Source: an uncultured Eubacterium sp.
Lineage (GTDB): Bacteria; Bacillota; Clostridia; Lachnospirales; Lachnospiraceae
Reading direction: 5' to 3'
Length of the DNA: 26,201 bases
Assembly: GCA_910585745.1 (NCBI GenBank)
Contig: CAJUFM010000040.1
Coordinates: forward strand, 1 to 26,201
Below, in pieces: positions 1-8,575 of the stretch. Every line of letters starts with the position of its first letter. Position 1 is the first letter of the stretch. Both the position numbers and the translations under genes were made by a program. The notes under the pieces are model-generated. The model had not been told where the DNA came from. It made no database searches and saw nothing but the letters and a program-made list of their open reading frames with translations.

Positions 1-22
1 CTTCGATCTCCTGTATTAACTG

Positions 23-1009
23 TTGAGGCGAACATGGCGGGATCTGGATGCGGAGACCATCGGGCCGATGGTGTCGGAGTGTGTGGACCGGACCGTGGGA
101 GGCTACCGGGATGTGCTCTTTGGACAGTCAAAGCGCATCGCTTTTATGATCAACCGGATCAAGAAGATGATGAACCGGACGATCTGGGCAGTTTCGGAGC
201 AGATGCGCCGGGGAGCCTTTGAACAGGAATACTGCGAGGCAGGATTTTCCTATCACGATAATCTTCCCAGTATGAAAATATCCCTGGAGGGGGAAAAAAG
301 ACTGGTCTTTTCCGGTATCATTGACCGGATCGATACCTATGAAGACGAGGAAAATATCTATGTAAAAGTGGTGGATTATAAGACCGGAGGCATTAAGCTT
401 TCCCTAAATTCCATGTTTTACGGGCTGCAGCTGCAGCTGGTGCTGTATATGGCGGCAGCTCTTGATATGGAGAGGCAGAAAGGCGGGAAAAAAAATGTAG
501 TTCCTGCGGGGATGTTTTATTATTATGTGAAGGATCCGGTTCTCAAGCTGGAGAGCAGCGCAGCTCCTGATCTGGAGGAACAGATGCTGGCGGAGTATAA
601 GTGTGGCGGTTATGCCAGTCAGAATCCCAGGGTGCTCCAGAAGCTGGATTCGGTCTTTGGTACCCGGGGGGAGTTAGAAAGCGGGGCGAGATCTTCCTGT
701 ATCCCGGTAAATATTACAGCCAAGGGGGATTTTGGCAGTTACGCCAAGGTGCTGAGTGATGAAAAGTGGCAGACGCTTATGTCCCATACTCTAAAGCTGG
801 CAGCGGATTTTGGAAGCCAGATCATGGACGGAGTGATCCGTGTCCATCCCTATCATCTGGGAGGGGAGACAGGCTGTGACTATTGTGGCCTGAGGAGTAT
901 CTGCGGCATGGAGCGGGCAGAATTTGTCCAGTGCTGCCATCAGATGGAAGAAAAGAAGGAAGAGGAGATCTGGGATGAACTGGACGAGGGAACAGAGACA
1001 GGTCATTGA
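23..1009 (+). CDS. addB: ATP-dependent nuclease subunit B, C-terminal part (AddB, partial)
   Basis: This is the C-terminal part of AddB, the partner of AddA in the helicase-nuclease that processes double-strand DNA ends for recombination. About 328 of the roughly 1,150 residues usual for AddB are present. The RecB-like nuclease core is visible: an IIDRID segment, then VVDYKTGG about 25 residues later. Near the end is CDYCGLRSIC, the C-x2-C-x5-C set that binds a 4Fe-4S cluster in AddB; the fourth, more N-terminal cysteine would lie outside the window. The gene overlaps addA by 35 bp, as expected for a coupled pair. Oddity: in this frame a TAA lies at 17-19, so the open frame begins at a TTG at 23 that is unlikely to be a real start. 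Either the gene is broken here or the first bases are an assembly or contig edge. Identity is secure; the 5' boundary is not. Confidence 0.88.
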   Translation: MRRTWRDLDAETIGPMVSECVDRTVGGYRDVLFGQSKRIAFMINRIKKMMNRTIWAVSEQMRRGAFEQEYCEAGFSYHDNLPSMKISLEGEKRLVFSGIIDRIDTYEDEENIYVKVVDYKTGGIKLSLNSMFYGLQLQLVLYMAAALDMERQKGGKKNVVPAGMFYYYVKDPVLKLESSAAPDLEEQMLAEYKCGGYASQNPRVLQKLDSVFGTRGELESGARSSCIPVNITAKGDFGSYAKVLSDEKWQTLMSHTLKLAADFGSQIMDGVIRVHPYHLGGETGCDYCGLRSICGMERAEFVQCCHQMEEKKEEEIWDELDEGTETGH

Positions 1010-4000
1010 CCTGAGAAATTGCAATATTTTAGTGTCGGCGGCGGCGGGGTCTGGAAAGACTGCAGTGCTGATCCAGCGTATCCTGTCGCGGATCATGGAC
1101 GCCAGAGAGCCGGTGGACGTGGATGAGTTTTTGATCGTGACCTTTACCAAGGCGGCGGCGGCACAGATGAAAGAGCGGCTGACCCGGGCGCTGGAGCAGG
1201 CGTTGGCGGAGGACCCGGACAATGAACATCTGCAGCGCCAGGTCATGCTGGTGCCTATGGCTCAGATTTCTACAATACATAGTTTCTGCGGCTATGTGAT
1301 ACAGAATTATTTTCACCGCACTGGCGTGGATCCCGCTTACCGGGTGGGAACAGAAAGTGAGCTGGGAATGCTCCGAAATGACGTGCTAGAAGAGATGCTG
1401 GAAGAGAAATATGAGTCGCCTACGGAAGAGTTTCTGGAGGTGGCGGGGATGAGCCGTTTTGTGAAGAGCGATAAAGAGATCGAGGAACTGATCCTGTATC
1501 TGTATCAGAAGGCGGTGAGCGAGCCATTTCCCCGCAGATTCCTGCGGCGGATGGAAGATTTTGTGGGGATGGATACGGTGGAAGATCTGAAAGCGTCAGA
1601 GTTCGTCCGAAGAAACACAGAATATGTAAAAAATGTACTGGAGGGGATCCGGGAAGAATACGATACCATGCTGTCGCTGTGTGATGCACCGCGGGGACCA
1701 GCGGCATACCGTGATTTTCTGCTACAGGAAGCTGGACAATTTGAGGGGCTGCCGGAGGGGGCAGAGATAGAGCAGCTGGGCAGATGGGTGGAGGGGATCA
1801 CTTTTGGAAGACTGCCGGGGAAGAGACAGCCGGAATGTGAAGAAGGATTAAAAGAGGCGGTAAAAGGGCTCCGAAATGCCGTGAAAGATGTGGTAAAGTC
1901 ACTGAAAACAGAGATTTTTGATACCACTTTGGAAGAACAGCTGGAGCAGCTGCGCCAGATCCGGGGGACGGTCTGTGCTTTTTTGCATCTCACAGGAGAA
2001 TTTATGGACCGGTACCGGGCGAAAAAGGCAGAAAAATCTCTGGCGGACTTTAATGACCTGGAGCAGATGGCCATGGAGATCCTTCTGGAGGAGAAGGAGG
2101 ACGGAACTGTGCACCCCACAGTGGCCGCAGAAGAATTGTCCGGGCAGTTTGTGGAAATCATGATCGATGAGTACCAGGACAGCAACCGGGTTCAGGATAT
2201 GCTTCTGGGAAGTGTGGTCTCCGGGGATAATCTCTTTATGGTGGGAGATATCAAGCAGAGCATCTACCGGTTCCGCATGGCGTGCCCGGAGTTGTTTCTG
2301 GAGAAGCTCCACCGGTACTCCACAGAAGAAGGGGAGAGGGACCGTCTCGTTTGTCTGAGCCGGAATTTCCGAAGCCGGGATGTGGTTCTCCAGGGGACCA
2401 ATGGCATATTTGAACAGATCATGCAGCCGAAGCTGGGAGGGGTGGAGTACGACGAAGACGCCAGACTGAGACTGGGGGCAGACTACCCGGAGAGCGGAGA
2501 GCGTCTGGCAGAGAGTGTGGATATACTTGCTATCGACGGAAAAGATGATGGAAGTTATGAGGGGAAGATGATCGCGGAGCTGATCCGCGAATATACCGGA
2601 GAGGAGAATCCGTTATATATACAGGGGAGGGATGGGTACCGCCCCTGTGGTTACGGAGATATCGTAATCCTGGCGAGAAGTACCAAAGCCATTGGCCAGC
2701 AGATCTACGATGCACTGGCGGCAGAGGGGATCCCAGTGCACATGGAAAATACCAGTGGATTTTTCGAGACCAGAGAGATCTCCTTGATGGTGAGTCTGTT
2801 TCAGATCATTGACAATCCGAGACAGGATATCCCCCTGGCGGCAGTGCTCCGGAGTCCGGTGTTTGGGTTTAGCGACGATGATCTGGCGCAGCTGCGGGGA
2901 AAAAACAAGAAGATAGATTTTTATGATTCCCTTCTACATTATGTGAACAGCCAGGAGGAAGAGGGAGAACTTCAGAAGAAAACAAGACAGTTTCTGGAAC
3001 TGCTGGAGCGTTTCCGGGAGAAAATGACCTATGCTACAGTATCAGATATGATCCAGGATATATACAACTGCACAAAACTGGATTATATGATGTCTGCCAT
3101 GAGCAACGGGCTTCAGCGCAAGGCAAATCTGGAACTTCTGACGGAGGTGGCAAGGGAGTTTGACAGCACTTCCTATAAGGGACTGCACCAGTTTGTCAGA
3201 TATATCAGCGGCATCAAAAAGCGGGAGGAAGATCTAGGAGAAGCAAATCTTTCCGGGGACAGGGAGGACGTGGTGCGGATCATGACGATCCACAAAAGCA
3301 AGGGACTGGAGTTTCCAGTGTGTATTCTGGCGGGGATGGGAAGAAGCATCACCGGAGCCCGCTCCCGCTCCTTTCTGGTGGTGCACCCGGAAGCAGGGAT
3401 TGCAGCGCCGGTGGTGGACAATGACCTGGGGGTTTCTGTCAACCACACCTTTACCCGCTCCCTGGCCAGGATGAATCTGCTGGAAGATCTGGGAGAGGAG
3501 CTGCGGGTGCTCTATGTGGCGATGACCCGCGCCAAAGAAAAGCTTGTGCTGACCGGGTGCACCCGCCGGGAAAAGTGTCCAGCGGGAACCGGATATTTTC
3601 AGCTGATCCGCGCCAAAAGTTATTTTGACTGGGTGCTGCCAGCGGCACAGGGGAATGACTGGTTCCAGGTGAGATGGCTGGAGCCGGAGGAGCTGGAGAG
3701 GGCGGAGATTCAGCGCCAGGCGGATGTAATGGTGGATGAGGTGATGCTGAATAATTTTGACACAAATATCACCTATGATAAGACAATACATGAAATGCTT
3801 TCTTTTATGGATGAACATCAGGCACAAGAAGAATTGGAGATTCCGACGAAACTTTCTGTCTCGGAGCTTAAAAAACGTTCTATGGAAGAAAGCACAGAAG
3901 AGGGATTTACCGTTCTTGCTGGGGATGCTCTGGAGAACCAGTCTCCGGTGCCATCATTTGCCAGGGAAGATACCGAAGAAGATCAGGCACTGGCAGGGGC

Positions 4001-4514
4001 AGGTTACGGTACGGTGTGGCATCAGGTGATGGCAGGGCTTTGCTTTTCTGCTGTCCGGACAGAACAGGATCTGGAAGGAGCACTGGAGGATCTGGCAGAA
4101 TCGGGAAGAGTGAGGGCGGAGGATCTGAAATATATCCGGAATTATAAGCTTATGAAATTTCTGGATTCCTCCCTTGGCAGCCAGATGCGGGAGGCGCAGT
4201 CGGAGGGAAGGCTTTACAGGGAGCAGCCTTTTGTGACGATGATCCCGGCGGCAGAGATCGTGCCTGAGGCGGCGGACAGGGAGAAGGTTCTGGTGCAGGG
4301 GATCATAGACGGATTCTATGAGACAGAAGAAGGCATCGTATTGATGGACTACAAAACAGACCATCTGGAGCCGGGTCAGGAAAGTATTCTTGTGGAGCGC
4401 TATGAGAAGCAGATGGAGCTTTACGCACGGGCCCTGGAGGGAATTATGGGAAAGCAGGTGGTGAGAAAGGTGCTGTATTCTTTTTCGCTGGACAAAGAGA
4501 TTGAGGTGAGCTAA
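975..4514 (+). CDS. addA: ATP-dependent helicase/nuclease subunit A (AddA)
   Basis: Complete 1,179-residue UvrD/RecB-family (SF1A) helicase with a C-terminal nuclease domain, the motor subunit of AddAB. Motifs in order: Walker A AAAGSGKT at 22-29, STIHSF shortly after, Walker B MIDEYQD at 396-402, GDIKQSIYRFR from 424, RNFRS, the late helicase motif MTIHKSKGLEF at about 770, and YVAMTRAKEK at about 847. The C-terminal nuclease shows GIIDGFY near 1109 and MDYKTD at 1124-1129. The ATG at 975 was chosen because a purine-rich GGAAGAGGAG sits just upstream and the protein then begins MNWTREQRQVI, a typical AddA N-terminus; a longer in-frame start at 924 would add 17 unlikely basic residues. It overlaps the end of addB and is followed 14 bp later by a methyltransferase gene. 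Confidence 0.96.
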   Translation: MNWTREQRQVIDLRNCNILVSAAAGSGKTAVLIQRILSRIMDAREPVDVDEFLIVTFTKAAAAQMKERLTRALEQALAEDPDNEHLQRQVMLVPMAQISTIHSFCGYVIQNYFHRTGVDPAYRVGTESELGMLRNDVLEEMLEEKYESPTEEFLEVAGMSRFVKSDKEIEELILYLYQKAVSEPFPRRFLRRMEDFVGMDTVEDLKASEFVRRNTEYVKNVLEGIREEYDTMLSLCDAPRGPAAYRDFLLQEAGQFEGLPEGAEIEQLGRWVEGITFGRLPGKRQPECEEGLKEAVKGLRNAVKDVVKSLKTEIFDTTLEEQLEQLRQIRGTVCAFLHLTGEFMDRYRAKKAEKSLADFNDLEQMAMEILLEEKEDGTVHPTVAAEELSGQFVEIMIDEYQDSNRVQDMLLGSVVSGDNLFMVGDIKQSIYRFRMACPELFLEKLHRYSTEEGERDRLVCLSRNFRSRDVVLQGTNGIFEQIMQPKLGGVEYDEDARLRLGADYPESGERLAESVDILAIDGKDDGSYEGKMIAELIREYTGEENPLYIQGRDGYRPCGYGDIVILARSTKAIGQQIYDALAAEGIPVHMENTSGFFETREISLMVSLFQIIDNPRQDIPLAAVLRSPVFGFSDDDLAQLRGKNKKIDFYDSLLHYVNSQEEEGELQKKTRQFLELLERFREKMTYATVSDMIQDIYNCTKLDYMMSAMSNGLQRKANLELLTEVAREFDSTSYKGLHQFVRYISGIKKREEDLGEANLSGDREDVVRIMTIHKSKGLEFPVCILAGMGRSITGARSRSFLVVHPEAGIAAPVVDNDLGVSVNHTFTRSLARMNLLEDLGEELRVLYVAMTRAKEKLVLTGCTRREKCPAGTGYFQLIRAKSYFDWVLPAAQGNDWFQVRWLEPEELERAEIQRQADVMVDEVMLNNFDTNITYDKTIHEMLSFMDEHQAQEELEIPTKLSVSELKKRSMEESTEEGFTVLAGDALENQSPVPSFAREDTEEDQALAGAGYGTVWHQVMAGLCFSAVRTEQDLEGALEDLAESGRVRAEDLKYIRNYKLMKFLDSSLGSQMREAQSEGRLYREQPFVTMIPAAEIVPEAADREKVLVQGIIDGFYETEEGIVLMDYKTDHLEPGQESILVERYEKQMELYARALEGIMGKQVVRKVLYSFSLDKEIEVS

Positions 4515-4528
4515 AAGGAGAGATAGAG

Positions 4529-5278
4529 ATGTATGATAGATTTGCTGATATTTATGACCGCATGATGTCGGAGATGCCCTATGACATATGGTTTGAAAGA
4601 CTGACTGCCTATCTGGAACGCCAGGGGAAGACTGGTGGACATCTGTGTGAACTGGGCTGCGGTACCGGTGAGATGACGGGGCGTTTTGCCGAAGCGGGAT
4701 ACGAGGTCACGGGCATTGATCTGTCCCCGGATATGCTGGCACTGGCGGCAGAAAAGAAAAAGGACGGGCAGGATATTTTATATTTAAATCAGGATATGAC
4801 AGATTTTTCGTTGCATAAGCCCGCAGATGTGGTACTATGTATATGTGACTCCATCAATTATCTTCTGGAGGAAGACGATCTCCGGGGACTTTTTGGCTGC
4901 GTCAGGGAGGTTCTGTCAGAGGATGGTCTGTTTTTATTTGATATGAAGACGGAATACTGTTTTCAGGAAATTCTCGGAAACGAGATACGGATGGAAGACG
5001 AGGAAGACTACACGGTGATCTGGGACAATGAATACGATCCTGAGACGAAGATCAATGAATACATGCTGACGATGTTTATGAGAGGGCCCGGAAGCGGACA
5101 GTATGAACGGTGGGATGAGTGCCACCGGCAGAGGGCATATTCTCCGGAAAAGATCAAGGAGCTGCTCAGGGAGGCAGGCTTTGAACTATGGGATTGTTTT
5201 AGAGAGGATATGGAGGCACCGCCGGGCGCCAAAGATGAGAGGATTTATTTTACAGTACAACCCTGCAACGGATATTAA
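4529..5278 (+). CDS. Class I SAM-dependent methyltransferase
   Basis: A 249-residue Rossmann-fold methyltransferase. Motif I (ELGCGTGEM, residues 41-49) and the acidic end of strand 2 (GIDLS, 62-66) form the S-adenosylmethionine site; NQDMTDF and VVLCICDSINYL correspond to the following motifs. The middle section, with several acidic and aromatic residues, resembles the small-molecule methyltransferase subgroup, but the substrate cannot be read from the sequence. The ATG at 4529 follows AAAGGAGAG with suitable spacing, only 14 bp after addA, so it is probably co-transcribed with addBA. Whether this linkage has functional meaning is unknown. Confidence 0.9.
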   Translation: MYDRFADIYDRMMSEMPYDIWFERLTAYLERQGKTGGHLCELGCGTGEMTGRFAEAGYEVTGIDLSPDMLALAAEKKKDGQDILYLNQDMTDFSLHKPADVVLCICDSINYLLEEDDLRGLFGCVREVLSEDGLFLFDMKTEYCFQEILGNEIRMEDEEDYTVIWDNEYDPETKINEYMLTMFMRGPGSGQYERWDECHRQRAYSPEKIKELLREAGFELWDCFREDMEAPPGAKDERIYFTVQPCNGY

Positions 5279-5312
5279 GTTGTATTTTAAGAGAGAAAGG
5301 AATGCGATAAAT

Positions 5313-7238
5313 ATGAAGGGTAAATGGATAGTAGGAATGATGATCTGTATGCTGTTCTGCGGTGTTATGTTCTGGCAGGCAGGCGGTCAGGCATATGCAG
5401 ACCAGACGGCAGTGGTAGCGACAGATAAAGGAGATCCGCTGAATATGCGGGCAGGGGTGGGAACCAGCACAGCGGTTTTGGCGGTGATCCCCAATGGCAG
5501 CCAGATTACGATTCTGGATACGGCTGCCGGCTCCGATGGGAACGGGGCTTGGTATAAGATCAGTTACAACGGGCAGGAGGGCTATGTGGCAGCAAAGTAC
5601 ATTTCCTTTACGGCGACGCCAGCACCATCCACATCCCCGTCTGCTGCGACCACAGTACCAACACCAGCGCCGACACCTGTGCCTACAGCGGCACCAGCAC
5701 CACAGGCGGAAAAAATAACAGTTTACCGGACGCAGACCACATATAAGAAGATCAATGTACCGGCAAAGATGAAGAAAACCCGGACGATCTCCAAGAGTAC
5801 ATCGGGAAAACCGATGAAAGTAAATAAGAAAAATGTTGTTTTAAAAAAGAATAAAAGTGTAAAAATAATAGCAGAGAAAACCAAAGGAAACACAAAGTGG
5901 TTCAAGATCAGTTTTAAGTACAACAAAAAAACGAGAAAGGGATACATAAAAAGCACAGACCTGAAACCGGTTTTGAAAAAAGCCGCAGGAGGTGTCGTCA
6001 CCGGAGTGAAGACGGCGCTTCGTGTGAGAAAAAAGCCGGGGAATGCCAATCCTTATTACAAAGTAAACGGCCGGATCATGGTACTGGCTAAAAAACAGTA
6101 TATCCAGATCCTCAAAGTAAGAACTGTAAAGAAAAAACTGTGGTACCGTATCTCTTTTGACTATTATGGAAAGACCTATTACGGATATGTGCAGGCGAAA
6201 TATATCAAGCTGGCAAGAACAAGGGTGCAGAAAAAAGTTGCAGTCACCGTACTGAGTGAGAAACAGTTCGAGGAAGAGATGACCAGACAGGGATTTCCGG
6301 ATTCTTACAAGGATTCCCTGCGCAAGCTTCATGCGGCCTATCCCTACTGGCAGTTCACGGCATATAAGACCGGGCTTGACTGGAATGCGGCTGTGGCGGC
6401 AGAATCGAAACTTGGGGTAAGCCTGATCTCCAATTCCAAGTCTGAGGCATGGAAATCCATGGAAGAAGGAGCTTATGACCCAGCTACGGGAAAATGGACA
6501 GTATTTGACGGAAGTACGTGGGTGGCGGCATCCAAAGAGGCGGTCAGCTACTATATGGATCCCCGTAATTTCCTGACGATCCAGGGAATCTTCCAGTTTG
6601 AACAGCTGGAATATCAATCCCAGTATCAGACCCGGGAGGGGATCAGCCAGATTTTTGCGAATACACCATTTTCTAATGCCTCCTTTAGTTATGTGGATGA
6701 CGTCACCGGGACAGAAAAGCAGATCAGCTATACGGATGCTTTTCTGCAGGCGGCAAAAGAGTCCGGTGTGAGTCCTTATCATCTTGCCTCCCGCAGCAAG
6801 CAGGAAGTGGTGACAGGACCATCCTCTACCAGCACAGCGGTGACGGGAACCACCGAGAGCTATCCGGGGATCTTTAACTTTTACAATATTGGTGCCTACA
6901 GCGGGGCGGCTCCGGTGTTAAACGGTCTGAAATGGGCGAGCTCCGGAACTACATTTCTCCGTCCATGGAACAATCGTTACCGTTCCATCGTGGGAGGGGC
7001 TATGTACATTGGCAGCAATTATATCAACCGGGGACAGAATACCGGGTATTTACAAAAATTTAATGTGACGCCAAACAATACCTACAACCATCAGTATATG
7101 ACAAATGTGGAGGCGGCGAATTCTGAGGCGTTAAAGACGAAAAATGCCTATAATGGCATGCTGGATTCGGTACCACTGGTATTTTCAATCCCTGTATATG
7201 AAAATATGCCGGCGGCGAACTGTCCAGTACCGCAATAA
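5313..7238 (+). CDS. Secreted SH3-domain N-acetylglucosaminidase (GH73/LytG-like)
   Basis: A 641-residue exported cell-wall hydrolase. The N-terminus has a Lys start, a hydrophobic core and an AYA-D cleavage site after residue 29. Next comes a bacterial SH3 domain (about 33-92, with LNMRAG and GYVAAKYI), a Thr/Pro/Ala linker (about 95-127), and a very lysine-rich segment with two further SH3-like units ending in GYIKSTDL and GYVQAKYI. The C-terminal half (about 305-641) is a glucosaminidase domain of the LytG/Acd type, with YYMDPRNFL, SPYHLASRSKQEV and FNFYNIGAYSG; Glu498 in SRSKQEV is the likely catalytic acid. It probably cleaves GlcNAc linkages in peptidoglycan. The start at 5313 is preferred because it gives the signal peptide; the longer frame runs back into the methyltransferase gene. 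GAGAAAGG lies 12 bp upstream. Confidence 0.92.
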   Translation: MKGKWIVGMMICMLFCGVMFWQAGGQAYADQTAVVATDKGDPLNMRAGVGTSTAVLAVIPNGSQITILDTAAGSDGNGAWYKISYNGQEGYVAAKYISFTATPAPSTSPSAATTVPTPAPTPVPTAAPAPQAEKITVYRTQTTYKKINVPAKMKKTRTISKSTSGKPMKVNKKNVVLKKNKSVKIIAEKTKGNTKWFKISFKYNKKTRKGYIKSTDLKPVLKKAAGGVVTGVKTALRVRKKPGNANPYYKVNGRIMVLAKKQYIQILKVRTVKKKLWYRISFDYYGKTYYGYVQAKYIKLARTRVQKKVAVTVLSEKQFEEEMTRQGFPDSYKDSLRKLHAAYPYWQFTAYKTGLDWNAAVAAESKLGVSLISNSKSEAWKSMEEGAYDPATGKWTVFDGSTWVAASKEAVSYYMDPRNFLTIQGIFQFEQLEYQSQYQTREGISQIFANTPFSNASFSYVDDVTGTEKQISYTDAFLQAAKESGVSPYHLASRSKQEVVTGPSSTSTAVTGTTESYPGIFNFYNIGAYSGAAPVLNGLKWASSGTTFLRPWNNRYRSIVGGAMYIGSNYINRGQNTGYLQKFNVTPNNTYNHQYMTNVEAANSEALKTKNAYNGMLDSVPLVFSIPVYENMPAANCPVPQ

Positions 7239-7255
7239 AAAATATGAGGTAATTT

Positions 7256-8551
7256 ATGAGAAGAAAATTTGTATTTGGTGCTATGCTGCTTGTGGCACTT
7301 ATGGGGTTTCTGCTGATGCCCGGTAAGGCGCAGGCGGCGAGTGCCACAGTAGAGTTTACTATAGGTACTCCCGAAGTTTCAACAGGAAATGAATTTACTG
7401 TGGTATGTCGTGTGACTTCCTCTGAAGTTTTCAGTGATGTGGAGATGAAGGTGCTTTACGATGCCTCCATCATGGAATTTGTCAGCGGCGGCAATAAGGT
7501 GAGTGGAGATGATGGAATCCTTCAGATTTCCTCCACGGGAAACGAAGATGAGGTGAAAAAGCGTACTTATTCCCTGCGGTTTAAGGCGTTAAAGGCGGGA
7601 GTGGGAGCTATTGAGATGGGAAAGAGAGTGACCGTGAAAAATCTGGAAGGTGATTCTTTTTCTGTTTCGGCAAACCGTGTTACCCTAACGGTGTCTGATC
7701 CTGAGAGCAGCGAAGGGACGACAGACCCGGCAGCAGCGACGCCAGCACCGGCTTCTACCGGAACACCCTCTCTGAGTACAAACAATAAATTAAAGTCTCT
7801 GCGTTTTGATTGTCTTTCCATGACGCCAAAATTTGATACGAACGTGCTGGAATACACGGTAAAGGTTGACTGTGACACGAATTTATTGTATTTTAATTAT
7901 GTTGCGGCCCATAACAAAGCCGCTGTCAGAATTAAAAATAATGAAGAACTGCTGCTGGGTGAGAATGATGTAAGGATCGTTGTGACGGCAGAATCCGGGG
8001 ATAAGCGGGTGTACAAGCTCAAAGTGATCAAGGAGAGCGAGTCAGAGACCAGGGTTCGGGAGCAGCAGGAAAAAGGGAAATCCGATATCACTTTTTCCGT
8101 GTATGAAAAAGAGGGATCGATCTTTATCCAGAACCAGTATCAATTTCAGGTGGTAGATGTGAAGGATGATTCTATTCTTCCCTCTGGTTATGTAAAAACC
8201 TCTGTGGATCTGGAGGGGAAGAGTGTCACCGCTTATACGATGGAAAATGACCTGGATAATAACTATCTTTTAATGTATCTAAAGGGGACGGACACGGAAC
8301 CAGTGCTTTATCAGTATGACCGGATGGAGCGGACGGTCCAGCGTTATACTGGGACGATGACACAGAAGGTCAATAAGGGCGGAAACGTTGCCCAGGAAAA
8401 AGAATTCATGCCGAAGACAGGAGCCTGGCTTTATGTGGTGCTGGTCAGTATGGCGGTGGTCATACTGATATTGCTGATCGTGATCCTGAATATGGTTTTG
8501 AGAAGAAAGCTCGGCAGGGGAAAAAGGGAATTGGATGATATGGATTTCTGA
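7256..8551 (+). CDS. Surface protein: cohesin-like domain, cadherin-like beta-sandwich, C-terminal membrane anchor
   Basis: A 431-residue exported protein. Residues 1-27 form a signal peptide ending in KAQA-A. Residues about 29-145 resemble a cohesin domain (TGNEFTVVCRV, VEMKVLYD, YSLRFKALKAG). A Thr/Ala/Pro linker follows, then a cadherin-like beta-sandwich domain (about 176-262; SLRFDCLSMTPKFD, LEYTVKV, DKRVYKLKVIKE). After about 120 residues of unrecognised sequence there is a single membrane helix (about 391-415) and a basic-acidic cytoplasmic tail. The topology suggests an outward-facing adhesion or scaffold protein. No dockerin partner is seen here, so cellulosome-type binding should not be assumed. 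It starts 17 bp after the glucosaminidase gene with GAGG six bases before the ATG, so the two are probably one transcript. Confidence 0.85.
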   Translation: MRRKFVFGAMLLVALMGFLLMPGKAQAASATVEFTIGTPEVSTGNEFTVVCRVTSSEVFSDVEMKVLYDASIMEFVSGGNKVSGDDGILQISSTGNEDEVKKRTYSLRFKALKAGVGAIEMGKRVTVKNLEGDSFSVSANRVTLTVSDPESSEGTTDPAAATPAPASTGTPSLSTNNKLKSLRFDCLSMTPKFDTNVLEYTVKVDCDTNLLYFNYVAAHNKAAVRIKNNEELLLGENDVRIVVTAESGDKRVYKLKVIKESESETRVREQQEKGKSDITFSVYEKEGSIFIQNQYQFQVVDVKDDSILPSGYVKTSVDLEGKSVTAYTMENDLDNNYLLMYLKGTDTEPVLYQYDRMERTVQRYTGTMTQKVNKGGNVAQEKEFMPKTGAWLYVVLVSMAVVILILLIVILNMVLRRKLGRGKRELDDMDF

Positions 8552-8575
8552 TAAAAGAAATGGAGAGTAGAGACA

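Noticed and set aside
5841..6782. A 313-codon open frame on the minus strand
   Set aside because: It lies entirely inside the lysine-rich and glucosaminidase coding region, has no ribosome binding site or recognisable domain, and reads as an antisense shadow.
7256..8551. A cellulosome scaffoldin
   Set aside because: Only one cohesin-like domain is present, there is no dockerin or cellulose-binding module nearby, and the protein is anchored by a membrane helix.
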